Part shown: positions 52,877-63,091 of the stretch, one piece after another | Layout of the letters: every line of letters starts with the position of its first letter | Position numbering within the stretch: position 1 is the stretch's first letter | Assembly (NCBI GenBank): GCA_963761015.1 | Contig: CAVXFL010000009.1 | Coordinates: 1-64,000, forward strand | Direction of reading: 5' to 3' | DNA from: CAVXFL01 sp963761015 | GTDB taxonomy: Bacteria; Pseudomonadota; Alphaproteobacteria; Acetobacterales; Acetobacteraceae | DNA: 64,000 bases | Made by a program: the position numbers and the translations under genes | Notes under the pieces: generated by a model | The model's input: the letters and a program-made list of their open reading frames with translations, nothing else | Databases searched by the model: none | What the model was told of the DNA's origin: nothing

Positions 52877-53568
52877 GCGACACCGGCCTCGAGCGCAAAG
52901 CGCCGCCCGAGCGCCTGTACGGCCGCCGCCGCGGCCATCGCCTGCGCGCGCGGCAGGAGCGACTGCTGGCTGAGACGCTGCCGCGGCTGCGCGTCCCGCC
53001 CGGCGATCCCGCCGCGGCGTTCCCGGCCGGTCTGCAACGCTGGGTCGAAATCGGCTTCGGCGGCGGCGAGCACGCGCTGGCGCAAAGCGCGGCGCATCCC
53101 GAGGCGGGGCTGATCGCTAGCGAGGTGTTCGAGAACGGTATCTGCTCGCTGCTGTCCCGCCTGGTGCCCGAGGGGGCCGAGGCGACGGCGCCGCTGCCGG
53201 CCAATTTGCGGCTCTGGGACCAGGACGCCCGCGTGCTGCTTCGGCGGCTGCCCGAGGGTTCGCTCGACCGCCTGTTCCTGCTGTTTCCCGATCCGTGGCC
53301 GAAGGCGCGGCACGCGAGGCGCCGCTTCGTGCATCCGCAAAACCTGGACGTGATCGCGCGCGTGCTGAAGCGCGGGGCGGAATGGCGCGTCGCCAGCGAC
53401 GACCCGACCTACCAGGGATGGGTGGATCGGGTGATGGCGGAAACCGACCTGTTCGACCGGATCGAGCCGGGGCGAGAGCGCCCTGAGGATTGGCCGCCGA
53501 CGCGCTACGAAGCCAAGGCGCTGCGCGAGGAGCGCACCCCGCTCTACTGGACCTTCCGGCGCCAATGA
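52873..53568 (+). CDS. trmB: tRNA (guanine-N7)-methyltransferase, apparent CTG start
   Basis: A 231-residue SAM-dependent enzyme making m7G46 in tRNA. It has ERLYGRRRGHRLR near the N-terminus, WVEIGFGGGEHALA (SAM site), FLLFPDPWPKARHARRRFV (catalytic Asp) and ASDDPTYQGWV. No ATG, GTG or TTG exists in frame before 53125, which would lose the SAM motif. CTG 52873, overlapping the metK stop as CTGA, gives the family N-terminus. The product of metK (SAM) is its co-substrate, so coupling is sensible. Confidence 0.9.
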   Translation: MSDTGLERKAPPERLYGRRRGHRLRARQERLLAETLPRLRVPPGDPAAAFPAGLQRWVEIGFGGGEHALAQSAAHPEAGLIASEVFENGICSLLSRLVPEGAEATAPLPANLRLWDQDARVLLRRLPEGSLDRLFLLFPDPWPKARHARRRFVHPQNLDVIARVLKRGAEWRVASDDPTYQGWVDRVMAETDLFDRIEPGRERPEDWPPTRYEAKALREERTPLYWTFRRQ

Positions 53569-53600
53569 GTCAGCCGCCATTGAGTTCCGGCGCCACTGAG

Positions 53601-53921
53601 TCACGGGCAGCTCAGATGCGCCGCCGTCGCCTCGGGCACCGTCACGCTTTTGGCGACCGCGGGGCCGCACAGGTACTCGACATCCAGCGTCTTCGGCGTC
53701 CCGTAGTCGGGATCGCCGCACAGCGCGTTGCTGGCGAAGACATCGCAGGTCTTCTTGCCGTCGCAGGCGCTCGCCACCGCGGCGGCAGCGTCGCAGGTCC
53801 GTCGCGCGGACGGCGTGCCGTAGACCGCGCCGAGGGTCCTGATCGCGTCCTCGGCGCGCGCGACCGGCAGGGCGAGCACGGCCAGGCTCAGCCAGAAGCT
53901 TGCGGCGGCCGATCTTCTCAT
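53601..53921 (-). CDS. Secreted Cys-rich protein resembling SUEL/Gal-lectin domains
   Basis: A 106-residue protein with signal peptide (ASFWLSLAVLALPVARA). The mature part has eight or fewer residues between cysteines in the pattern YGTPSARRTCD...ACDGKKTCDVFASN, LCGDPDYGTPKTLDVEYLC...SC. The spacing and the motifs C-DG-K-x-C, GDP-x-x-GT-K-L-x-V-x-Y-x-C are those of rhamnose/galactose-binding SUEL lectins. A carbohydrate-binding role is inferred only from this. Convergent with trmB. Confidence 0.65.
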   Translation of the reverse strand: MRRSAAASFWLSLAVLALPVARAEDAIRTLGAVYGTPSARRTCDAAAAVASACDGKKTCDVFASNALCGDPDYGTPKTLDVEYLCGPAVAKSVTVPEATAAHLSCP

Positions 53922-53974
53922 GCGGAAGCCTCGCGCGGTGCAACTGCAATCACAAACGCAACGTTTGCTTTTGT

Positions 53975-54811
53975 ATGGTGATTCCCGGCTGGGCCGTATT
54001 CAAGCAGGCCGCGATCGGCTGGTGGAACGACAACGCGCTCAGCCGCGGGGCCGCGATCGCTTTCTTCACCATCTTTTCCCTGGCACCGGTGCTGTTCATC
54101 GCCATTGCCGTGGCCGGCCTGGCGTTCGGCCGCCAAGCGGCGCAGGGCGCCATCGTCGGCCAGCTCAGCGGGCTGATGGGTCACCACACCGCCAAGGCCC
54201 TGCAGGCCATGATCGAAGGCGCGTACCGCCACCGCGGAAGTGTCGTGGCGACCGGCGCCGGCGTCATCACGCTGCTGCTGACCAGCGCGTTCGCCGAGAT
54301 GCAGTTGGCGCTGAACGAGATTTGGCAGGCGAAGCCGCGGGCCTCGACCGTGCTGCAGCTCGCGCGCACCCGGCTGATCAGCCTCGGGCTGGTGCTGACG
54401 CTCGGCTTCGTGCTGCTGGTCTCGCTGGTGATCAGCGCGGCGATGAGCGCGGCCGGAAACCGGGTCCAGGCGCTTTGGCCCGATCTCGGCCTGATCCTGC
54501 GCGGTATGAATTTCAGCGTTTCCGTGGTGCTGATCGCGCTCCTGTTCGCGGCCATTTACAAGGTGCTGCCGGACGCGGAGGTCGTGTGGCGCGACGCCCC
54601 GGCCGTGACCACGGTGCTGTTCGCCACCGGCAAGTACCTGATCGGCTTCTATATCGGCTCGACGGCGGTCAGCAGCAGTTACGGCGCGGCCGGTGCGCTG
54701 ATCGTGCTGTTGCTGTGGATCTACGTCACGGCGGCGATCTTCCTGTTCGGCGCGGAGGTCACGCGCGCCTACGCCGAGCGGTGCGGGCGGCGGCGAAATC
54801 GCGCCGCGTGA
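53975..54811 (+). CDS. YihY/BrkB-family inner-membrane protein
   Basis: A 278-residue integral membrane protein with about six helices, starting MVIPGWAVFKQAAIGWW. GAAIAFFTIFSLAPVLFIAIA and the C-terminal VSSSYGAAGALIVLLLWIYVTA are the family signatures. The GAEVTRAYAER ending is also typical. Transport role unproven in the family. A T-rich hairpin follows before rimP. Confidence 0.9.
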   Translation: MVIPGWAVFKQAAIGWWNDNALSRGAAIAFFTIFSLAPVLFIAIAVAGLAFGRQAAQGAIVGQLSGLMGHHTAKALQAMIEGAYRHRGSVVATGAGVITLLLTSAFAEMQLALNEIWQAKPRASTVLQLARTRLISLGLVLTLGFVLLVSLVISAAMSAAGNRVQALWPDLGLILRGMNFSVSVVLIALLFAAIYKVLPDAEVVWRDAPAVTTVLFATGKYLIGFYIGSTAVSSSYGAAGALIVLLLWIYVTAAIFLFGAEVTRAYAERCGRRRNRAA

Positions 54812-54873
54812 CCTTGCAACGGAAGCCGGCTGGAGCTATTTAGGCGGTAAATCATTCTCCGCATGTTACGGGG

Positions 54874-54899
54874 GGTGGCCTTAACGGGCCGCCTTTTTT
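54874..54899 (+). terminator. Terminator or attenuator abutting the rimP start codon
   Basis: GGTGGCC (54874-54880) pairs with GGCCGCC (54887-54893) through a G-U wobble, with loop TTAACG, followed by six T (54894-54899). The next base is the first of the rimP GTG. It could end the upstream YihY transcript, but its position on top of the rimP ribosome binding region suggests attenuation of the rimP-nusA-infB operon. Confidence 0.6.
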
Positions 54900-55448
54900 G
54901 TGCCGAACGTCGATCTGCCGCATCACACGGGTTTGGAGGCCCGACTGGCCGACATCGTCGCGCCCACGCTGGCCGATATGGGCTACGAGCTGGTGCGCGT
55001 GGCGCTGATGGGCGAGCCGTCGGGGCGCGGACGGCCGACCTTGCAGGTCATGGCGGACCGGGCGGACGGCGCGCCGATGGGCATCGAGGATTGCGAGGCG
55101 TTGAGCCACGCGCTCGGCGCGGTGCTGGACGTGGCCGATCCGATGTCGGGCGCGTGGACGCTCGAGGTCAGCTCGCCCGGAATTGACCGCCCGCTTACGC
55201 GCGCGAAGGACTGGAACCGCTTCGCCGGCCATCGCGCGCGCGCCGAACTCGCCGCGCCGGTCGGCGGGCGCAAGCGGCTGACCGGAACGGTGCTGGGCGC
55301 GGACGCGGCCGCCGACCCGCCATGCGCGCGGATGCGCCTCGACGACGGCAGCGAACTCGCCGTGCCGCTCGGCGACATCAGAAAGGCCAAGCTGGTCCTG
55401 ACCGATGCGCTGATCGCGGCCACGGCCAGCAACGAGCGCATCAACTGA
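54900..55448 (+). CDS. rimP: Ribosome maturation factor RimP
   Basis: A 182-residue 30S assembly factor. N-terminal domain with GLEARLADIVAPTLADMGYELVRV and C-terminal SH3-like domain with LEVSSPGIDRPLTRAKDW. GTG 54900 is the only sensible start, although six T precede it and no ribosome binding site sits at the normal distance. Its last codons (ERIN) lie in a 16-bp tandem duplication. Confidence 0.92.
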   Translation: MPNVDLPHHTGLEARLADIVAPTLADMGYELVRVALMGEPSGRGRPTLQVMADRADGAPMGIEDCEALSHALGAVLDVADPMSGAWTLEVSSPGIDRPLTRAKDWNRFAGHRARAELAAPVGGRKRLTGTVLGADAAADPPCARMRLDDGSELAVPLGDIRKAKLVLTDALIAATASNERIN

Positions 55449-55468
55449 ACACCGCATCAACTGAACCA
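55437..55468. repeat. 16-bp tandem duplication at the rimP stop
   Basis: CGCATCAACTGAACAC (55437-55452) is followed at once by CGCATCAACTGAACCA (55453-55468). The first copy holds the rimP stop codon TGA; the second is in the rimP-nusA gap. Confidence 0.75.
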
Positions 55469-55492
55469 AGAAAACGCGAAAGACCGACGCAC

Positions 55493-57005
<1,513 letters not shown>

Positions 57006-57031
<26 letters not shown>

Positions 57032-57725
57032 TCGCGACGCGACGATATCGGATCTGGACGAGGACGAGGACGAGCGCGGGCCGTTCCGCCGCTGCGTCGC
57101 CACGCGCGAACGCCATGAGAAGGCGCGCATGATCCGCTTCGTGCTAGGGCCGGACCGGGCGATCGTGCCGGATCTCGCCGGGCGGTTGCCGGGGCGGGGA
57201 ATTTGGTTGAGCGCGCGCCCCGATGTGCTAGAAGCCGCGCGGGCGCGAACAGCCTTTGCCCGGGCGGCGCGGGGGCCGGTGACGGTGCCTCCCGACCTCA
57301 GGGCGGTCGTCGCGGCCGGGCTCGCGCGCCGGATTGGCGAGCTGCTGGGTCTGGCGCGGCGCGCCGGTCAGGCTGTCGGCGGGTTCCAGAAGGCGCGCGA
57401 GTGGCTGGCCGGCGGGCGTGTCGGCTTGCTCGTGCAGGCCTCGGACGGCAGCGCGGACGAGCGGGCGCGGTTGCGGAGCGGCGGCGCCGATGTTCCGGTG
57501 ATCAGCCCATTGCCCGGCGCCGCACTTGGGTGGGTGTTCGGGCGTGACCATCTGGTGCATGTCGCGCTGGCTCGGGGACGGCTATGCAACTCGATACGAT
57601 GCGAGGCGGAGCGCCTCGCGGGGGTGACCGGGCGCGGCACCGGTGGCGATAGCGCGCAGACTTTGCGTCAGGCGTCAGCCGGCGAGACGAATGGCCGGCC
57701 GGCGGCGCCGGTCGCAACGGAATGA
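57006..57725 (+). CDS. YlxR (DUF448) RNA-binding protein fused to an L7Ae-like region
   Basis: A 239-residue protein between nusA and infB. The YlxR domain (FRRCVATRERHEKARMIRFV, GRGIWLSARPDVLEAA) is followed by a RIGELLGLARRAGQAVGGFQ segment typical of the L7Ae/L30e-like C-terminal part in alphaproteobacterial homologues. The C-terminus is low-complexity. GTG 57006 lies inside nusA. Likely an RNA-binding helper of ribosome biogenesis. Confidence 0.9.
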
Positions 57726-57741
57726 GAGTACGGGCGGGTAA

Positions 57742-60393
57742 ATGAGCGAAGGCAACGATCAGGACGCGGCCAAGGGGCGGCTCTCGTTGCGGCCGAGTTC
57801 GGGCCGCCTCGAGTTGGGCCGGACCGTTGACGCGGGTTCCGTGCGGCAGAGCTTCAGCCACGGGCGGTCGAAGGTGGTGCAGGTGGAAGTGCGCAAGAAG
57901 CGCACGTCCCACGCCGCCGGCGCGGCGCCGGGGACCGCGGCGGCCGTGCCCGGCGGCGCGCCGCAAGGGCGTCCTGGCCAAGCGTCGCAGGGCGGCGTGC
58001 CGGCGGCGCGCGGCGGCTCCGCGGCGCGCGGCACCGCCCGCGCGCTGACCGCCACCGAGCTCGCCGCGCGTCAGCGCGCACTTGTCGAGCAGCAGCGCGA
58101 GGCGGCTCGGCGTGACGCCGAGCGGCGCGAGCAGGAGAAGATTTCCATCCTGTCCGCCGCCGAGGAAGCGCGCCGGCGCGAGGAGGAAACGCGGCGGGCG
58201 GCCGAGGAAGAGGCGCGCCGGGCGGCCGAGGAAGAGGCGCGCGGCAAGGTCGAGGAGGAAGCCCGCCGAGCGGCCGAGGCGGCCTCCGCCGTCACCGCGC
58301 AGCAGCCCCAGGATGCGCGGCGCCAGGCCGCGGCGGCGCCCGCAGCGACGCCCGCAACGCCTTCGGAAACGCTGCGCCTGAAGCCGACCCGCCCCTCGGA
58401 CGAGGAGGAGGAAACGCGCCCGGTGCGCCGGCCCGGCGTCGCGTTGCCCCCGCGCAAGCCGGCGGTGGCGCCCAAGAAATCGCTCGAGGATCGCCGCCGC
58501 GGCGCCAAGATCGACGTGCAGGCGGCCATCGAGGGCGAGGACGAGCGCGTGCGCAGCCTCGCCTCCGTGCGCCGCCAGCGCGAGCGCGAACGGCGTCAGG
58601 CCGAGCTCGAGCGGCTCCGCTCGGATCAGGTGAAGGTGGTGCGCGAGGTGATATTGCCGGAATCGATCACGGTCCAGGAACTCGCGAACCGCATGGCGGC
58701 CCGCGCGCCCGACGTCATCAAGGCGCTGATGAAGCTCGGCATCATGGCGACCATCACGCAGACCTTGGACGCCGACACCGCCGAACTGGTGGTGCAGGAA
58801 TTCGGCCATCGCGCCAAGCGCGTTTCCGAAAGCGACGTGGAGCAGGGCCTGCAGGGCGGCGAGGACAGCGTGGCCGAGCTGCTGCCCCGCCCGCCGGTCG
58901 TCACCGTCATGGGCCATGTCGACCACGGCAAGACCAGCCTCCTGGACGCGCTGCGCGCGACCGACGTGGCGGCGGGCGAGGCCGGCGGCATCACCCAGCA
59001 TATCGGCGCCTACCAGGTGGAGCTGACCTCCGGCGATCGCATCACCTTCATCGACACGCCGGGCCACGAGGCGTTCACCGCCATGCGCGCGCGCGGCGCC
59101 AGCGTGACCGACATCGTCGTGTTGGTGGTGGCGGCCGACGATGGCGTGATGCCGCAGACGATCGAGGCGATCCGCCACGCCAAGGCGGCCAACGCGCCGA
59201 TCATCGTTGCCATCAACAAGATGGACAAGGCGGACGCCAATCCGCAGCGCGTGCGGACCGAACTGCTCAGCTACGAAGTGGTCGTGGAGGACATGGGCGG
59301 CGAGACGCAGGACGTGGAAGTCTCGGCCACCAAGAAGACCGGGCTGGACAAGCTGCAGGAGGCGATCCTGCTGCAGGCCGAAATCCTCGACCTGCGCGCC
59401 AATCCGGAACGCGTTGCCGAGGGCTCGGTGATCGAAAGCCGGCTCGACCGCGGCCGTGGTCCCGTGGCGACCGTGCTGGTGCAGCGCGGCACATTGAACC
59501 AAGGCGACATCGTCGTGGCCGGCGCCGAATGGGGCCGCGTGCGCGCCATGCTGGACGACAAGGGCCGGCAGGTGCGCGACGCCGGGCCGTCGGTGCCGGT
59601 GGAAATCCTCGGCCTCGCCGGCGTGCCGGCGGCGGGGGAGCCGTTCGTGGTCGTGGAGAACGAGGCCCGGGCGCGCGAGATCAGCGAGTTCCGCCAGCGT
59701 AAGCTGCGCGACAAGGCGGTCGCCAGCACCGGCGCGGGGCGCGGCACGCTCGATCAGATGCTGGCGCGGATTCAGGCCGGCGAGCAGAAGGAGATCGCCG
59801 TACTCATCAAGGCCGACGTGCAGGGCAGCGCCGAGGCCATCCAGGCGACCGTGCAGAAGCCCGCCACCGAGGAGGTTTCGGTGCGCGTCCTGCACGCGGC
59901 GGTGGGCCAGATTTCCGAGTCCGACGTGCAGTTGGCCAAGGCGTCCGATGCCGTGATCGTCGGCTTCAACGTGCGCGCCACCAGCCAGGCGCGCGACCAG
60001 GCGCAGCGCGATGGCGTCGATATCCGCTACTACTCCATTATTTACGATGTTGCCGATGATATCGAAAAGCTGGTGAAGGGCCGCATGGCGCCGAAGGCGC
60101 GCGAGCGGTTCCTCGGCTACGCGGAGATCCGCAAGGTGTTCGAGATCACCAAGGTCGGCAAGGTCGCCGGCTGCATGGTGACCGAAGGCACGGTGCGGCG
60201 CGGCGCCGGCGTACGGCTGTTGCGCGCCGGCGTGGTGATCCACCAGGGCGATCTGTCGCAGCTCAAGCGCTTCAAGGACGACGTGCGCGAGGTGGCGCGC
60301 GGCTACGAATGCGGCCTCTCCTTCGCCGGGTTCAACGACCTCAAGGAAGGCGACATGGTCGAGTGTTACGAAACGGAGATGGTCCCGGCTTGA
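57742..60393 (+). CDS. infB: Translation initiation factor IF-2
   Basis: An 883-residue GTPase that brings initiator tRNA to the ribosome. It has a charged, Ala/Arg/Glu-rich N-terminal extension (to about 300, including REEETRRAAEEEARRAAEEE), then the G domain with VMGHVDHGKTSLLDALR (P-loop about 391-398), DTPGHEAF and NKMDK, and C-terminal domains II-IV ending GDMVECYETEMV. ATG 57742. rbfA overlaps the stop as TTGA. Confidence 0.97.
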   Translation: MSEGNDQDAAKGRLSLRPSSGRLELGRTVDAGSVRQSFSHGRSKVVQVEVRKKRTSHAAGAAPGTAAAVPGGAPQGRPGQASQGGVPAARGGSAARGTARALTATELAARQRALVEQQREAARRDAERREQEKISILSAAEEARRREEETRRAAEEEARRAAEEEARGKVEEEARRAAEAASAVTAQQPQDARRQAAAAPAATPATPSETLRLKPTRPSDEEEETRPVRRPGVALPPRKPAVAPKKSLEDRRRGAKIDVQAAIEGEDERVRSLASVRRQRERERRQAELERLRSDQVKVVREVILPESITVQELANRMAARAPDVIKALMKLGIMATITQTLDADTAELVVQEFGHRAKRVSESDVEQGLQGGEDSVAELLPRPPVVTVMGHVDHGKTSLLDALRATDVAAGEAGGITQHIGAYQVELTSGDRITFIDTPGHEAFTAMRARGASVTDIVVLVVAADDGVMPQTIEAIRHAKAANAPIIVAINKMDKADANPQRVRTELLSYEVVVEDMGGETQDVEVSATKKTGLDKLQEAILLQAEILDLRANPERVAEGSVIESRLDRGRGPVATVLVQRGTLNQGDIVVAGAEWGRVRAMLDDKGRQVRDAGPSVPVEILGLAGVPAAGEPFVVVENEARAREISEFRQRKLRDKAVASTGAGRGTLDQMLARIQAGEQKEIAVLIKADVQGSAEAIQATVQKPATEEVSVRVLHAAVGQISESDVQLAKASDAVIVGFNVRATSQARDQAQRDGVDIRYYSIIYDVADDIEKLVKGRMAPKARERFLGYAEIRKVFEITKVGKVAGCMVTEGTVRRGAGVRLLRAGVVIHQGDLSQLKRFKDDVREVARGYECGLSFAGFNDLKEGDMVECYETEMVPA

Positions 60394-60779
60394 GGCATGG
60401 CGCGCCGAAATCGCACGCGCCGTCGCAACGGCAATTGCGCGTGGCGGAGGAGATCCGCCACGTGCTCGCCGGCCTGTTCACGCGGCATGAATTCCGCGAC
60501 CCCGCGTTGGCCGGCTCGGAGATCACCGTCACCGAGGTGCGCGTCAGCCCCGACCTGAAGCACGCGACGGCTTTCGTAGCCCGGCTCGGCCGTTCCGATA
60601 TCGCTGCATTGCTGCCGGCGCTGCGCCGCGCCGCGCCCTATCTGCGCGCGCAGGTGGCGCACACCGTGCGGTTGAAATTCGCCCCCGAACTATCGTTTCA
60701 GCCCGATACGGCGCTCGACTACGCCATGCACATGGACGAACTGCTGCGCTCGCCCGAGGTGGCGCGGGATCTCGAGTGA
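60390..60779 (+). CDS. rbfA: Ribosome-binding factor A
   Basis: A 129-residue KH-like 30S maturation factor. RQLRVAEEIRHVLAGLFTRH, VTEVRVSPDLKHATAFVARL and LRAQVAHTVRLKFAPELSF are the family core. The TTG at 60390 overlaps the infB stop (TTGA) and is the only start that keeps the N-terminal helix. truB, which often follows, is absent here. Confidence 0.93.
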   Translation: MRHGAPKSHAPSQRQLRVAEEIRHVLAGLFTRHEFRDPALAGSEITVTEVRVSPDLKHATAFVARLGRSDIAALLPALRRAAPYLRAQVAHTVRLKFAPELSFQPDTALDYAMHMDELLRSPEVARDLE

Positions 60780-61008
60780 CGGCCTGACGCGAAGCCGTTT
60801 CGGCTCTGCGGCGCTCAACGCGCCCGCTCGGGTCCGGCGCCGGTACAGGCGGCCGAGGAGCGCGGATAGCGAGGTTCAAATCCCTTGCCAAGCTCACGCT
60901 CGCGCGAGTAAAACTCACGCTATTGCATGACCAGCGCCGTGCCGTTGCCTGATCTCCGCGCTCGCGCCTAGTGTTGCCGTATCGTGATCGACCGGATCGT
61001 GGTGGCGC

Positions 61009-61686
61009 ATGGATCGGATGGTTCGTTTTGTCGCTCTCGGGCTGGCGTCGGCTTTGCTGCTCGCGTGGGGCGGGCTTTGGCTGGCCGACGAGGCCGGCAG
61101 CCCATTCGCCGGCGCCGCAGTCGCGCGGGTCGGCTCGCTGTTCGGGGTCGATGCGTCCGCCGACACGTCCGGCGTTTCCACGATCGCGGGCGTTCCGATC
61201 GGCGGCTCGTTTCACCTTGTCAATCAGAGCGGCGTCGCGGTCACCGACGCGGATTTCCGGGGCCGCTGGATGTTGATGTATTTCGGCTATACGTTCTGCC
61301 CGGACGTTTGCCCGACCGAACTGCAAACCATCGCGAGCGCGCTGAACAAGCTCGGATCCGCGGGCGCCGACGTGGTGCCCGTCTTCGTCACCGTCGATCC
61401 CGCACGCGATACGCCCGCGGTGCTGGCCAAATATGTCAAGCTGTTCAGCAACCGCCTCGTCGGGCTGACCGGGACGAAGGCGGAGATCGCCGAGATCGCG
61501 CACGCCTTCCGCGTCTATTACGCCAAGGAGACGGCCAAGGAGGGCGCGCCATACGTCGTGGACCACTCGTCGTTCGTTTACTTCATGGACCCCAAGGGGC
61601 GGCTTGCCGCCTTGTTCAACCAGGACACCAGCGCCGATGACATGGCGGCCCGCATACGCAAGCGGCTATCGCAGAGCACCACCTGA
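61009..61686 (+). CDS. SCO1/SenC-family copper chaperone
   Basis: A 225-residue membrane-anchored thioredoxin-fold protein for copper delivery to cytochrome oxidase. N-terminal helix (FVALGLASALLLAWGGLWL), copper ligands C97 and C101 (YTFCPDVCPTEL) and H186 (YVVDHSSFVY). DPARDTPAVLAKYV is typical. The gap of 229 nt after rbfA suggests its own promoter. Confidence 0.93.
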   Translation: MDRMVRFVALGLASALLLAWGGLWLADEAGSPFAGAAVARVGSLFGVDASADTSGVSTIAGVPIGGSFHLVNQSGVAVTDADFRGRWMLMYFGYTFCPDVCPTELQTIASALNKLGSAGADVVPVFVTVDPARDTPAVLAKYVKLFSNRLVGLTGTKAEIAEIAHAFRVYYAKETAKEGAPYVVDHSSFVYFMDPKGRLAALFNQDTSADDMAARIRKRLSQSTT

Positions 61687-61770
61687 ACCGCTCGGACCGA
61701 TCGACCCGATCGGAGCGCGCCTGGCGTCTGCCCACATGCACGGGGGAGTTCCCGATCGGCGGGACGTGCC

Positions 61771-62043
61771 ATGAGCGATTACGAGATGGAACTTCGCAGG
61801 CCGGCCGGCATCGCGACGCCGCGCTACACCAGGCGGCTCTCGGACAAGATACTGATTGCGTTTCATCATGCCTGCGACCAGGGCGATTTCGAGGTCGCCG
61901 AGCAGCTCTTGCGCATTCTGGAAATGATGCTGACGCGGCGCCCGGCCAACCCCGACGGCAATCGGCGCCGCAGCCTCGAGACGCTGGTGGCCGCTTACGA
62001 GCGGCTGTGGTACCTGCGCCATCCGGAGCGGGAAGAGGTCTGA
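61771..62043 (+). CDS. Small conserved alphaproteobacterial protein
   Basis: A 90-residue helical protein (RRLSDKILIAFHHACDQGDF, AEQLLRILEMMLTR, ETLVAAYERLWYLRHPE). No enzyme motif. Similar short proteins occur in alphaproteobacteria, as I remember them. ATG 61771 is preceded by GGCGGGACGTGCC. It ends 32 nt before the lactonase gene. Confidence 0.7.
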   Translation: MSDYEMELRRPAGIATPRYTRRLSDKILIAFHHACDQGDFEVAEQLLRILEMMLTRRPANPDGNRRRSLETLVAAYERLWYLRHPEREEV

Positions 62044-62075
62044 CCTCGACCCGCCTGTCGGGGGAGAGGAAAGCC

Positions 62076-63014
62076 ATGTGGGAGCCGAGCCAGCGCTACC
62101 CGGATCCGGCCGTCGAGGTGCTGGACCCGCGCTTCGAGAAATACCGCCTGCCGCTCGCCGCCATCGAGCGGCTCGCCACCGGCTGCCGCTGGGCGGAAGG
62201 CCCGGTGTGGTTCGGCGACGGTCGCTATTTGCTGTGGAGCGACGTTCCGAACAGTCGCATCCTGAAATGGGAAGAGGAGACCGGGGCGGTCAGCGAATTC
62301 CGCCGGCCTTCCAACTACGCCAACGGTAACACGCGCGACCGGCAAGGGCGTCTGGTCACCTGCGAGCACGATTCCCGCCGTGTCACCCGCACCGAATACG
62401 ACGGCAGCATCACCGTGCTGTGCGATCGTTTCGATGGCAAACGGTTGAACTCGCCGAACGACGTGGTGGTGAAATCCGACGGGTCCATCTGGTTCACCGA
62501 TCCGTCCTTCGGCATTCTGAGCCAATACGAAGGCCACGTGGACCAGTCGGAGCTGCCGACCAACGTGTATCGCATCGACGGGGCCAGCGGGCGGGCGACG
62601 GTGGTGGCCGAGGGCATCAACCAGCCCAACGGGCTCGCGTTCTCGCCCGACGAACGCAAGCTCTACATAGTCAAGTCGCGCGCCCAGCCGCGCAAGATCC
62701 GCGCCTATGACGTGGTCGGCGACGGCACGAAGCTGAGCGGCGGCGAGGTGCTGATCGACGCCGGCCCGGGCGGCACGCCGGACGGTTTCCGCCTGGATAT
62801 CGACGGCAATCTATGGTGCGGCTGGGGGATGAGCCCGGCGCAGGACGGGGTGATGGTGTTTGCGCCCGACGGCACGCCGATCGGCCGCATCGCGCTGCCC
62901 GAGCGGTGCGCGAATGTGTGTTTCGGCGGGATGAAGCGCAACCGCCTGTTCATGGCCGCCAGCCATTCGGTTTACGCGCTGTACGTGAACACCCAGGGCG
63001 CGCGGGGCGGCTGA
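62076..63014 (+). CDS. SMP-30/gluconolactonase-family protein
   Basis: A 312-residue six-bladed propeller lactonase. WAEGPVWFGDGRYLLWSDVP holds the first metal-binding Glu, LNSPNDVVVKSDGSIWFTDP the Asn/Asp ligands, and GTPDGFRLDIDGNLWCGWG the catalytic Asp. It may open sugar lactones; substrate open. The start at 62076 follows GGGGGAGAGGAAAGCC. No signal peptide seen. Confidence 0.9.
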   Translation: MWEPSQRYPDPAVEVLDPRFEKYRLPLAAIERLATGCRWAEGPVWFGDGRYLLWSDVPNSRILKWEEETGAVSEFRRPSNYANGNTRDRQGRLVTCEHDSRRVTRTEYDGSITVLCDRFDGKRLNSPNDVVVKSDGSIWFTDPSFGILSQYEGHVDQSELPTNVYRIDGASGRATVVAEGINQPNGLAFSPDERKLYIVKSRAQPRKIRAYDVVGDGTKLSGGEVLIDAGPGGTPDGFRLDIDGNLWCGWGMSPAQDGVMVFAPDGTPIGRIALPERCANVCFGGMKRNRLFMAASHSVYALYVNTQGARGG

Positions 63015-63034
63015 CCGCCGGTGGCTGCTCTCGT

Positions 63035-63057
63035 CACCCCCGCCGAAACCGGGGGTG
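63035..63057. terminator. Hairpin between convergent genes
   Basis: CACCCCCG (63035-63042) and CGGGGGTG (63050-63057) form a perfect 8-bp stem with loop CCGAAAC. No T-run is present; it lies between the lactonase and the convergent GlcG-like gene, so it may work in both directions. Confidence 0.5.
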
Positions 63058-63091
63058 GCGATCACAGGATCAACCGAACGGCTCGGCGGTG

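Noticed and set aside
57502..60243. 913-residue minus-strand frame opposite infB
   Set aside because: Same reason: composition is typical of an antisense frame in high-GC DNA and infB is certain.
60876..60900. GGTTCAAATCC resembling a tRNA T-loop
   Set aside because: The flanking bases do not form a 5-bp T stem around a 7-nt loop and there is no acceptor or anticodon arm in the surrounding 100 bases.
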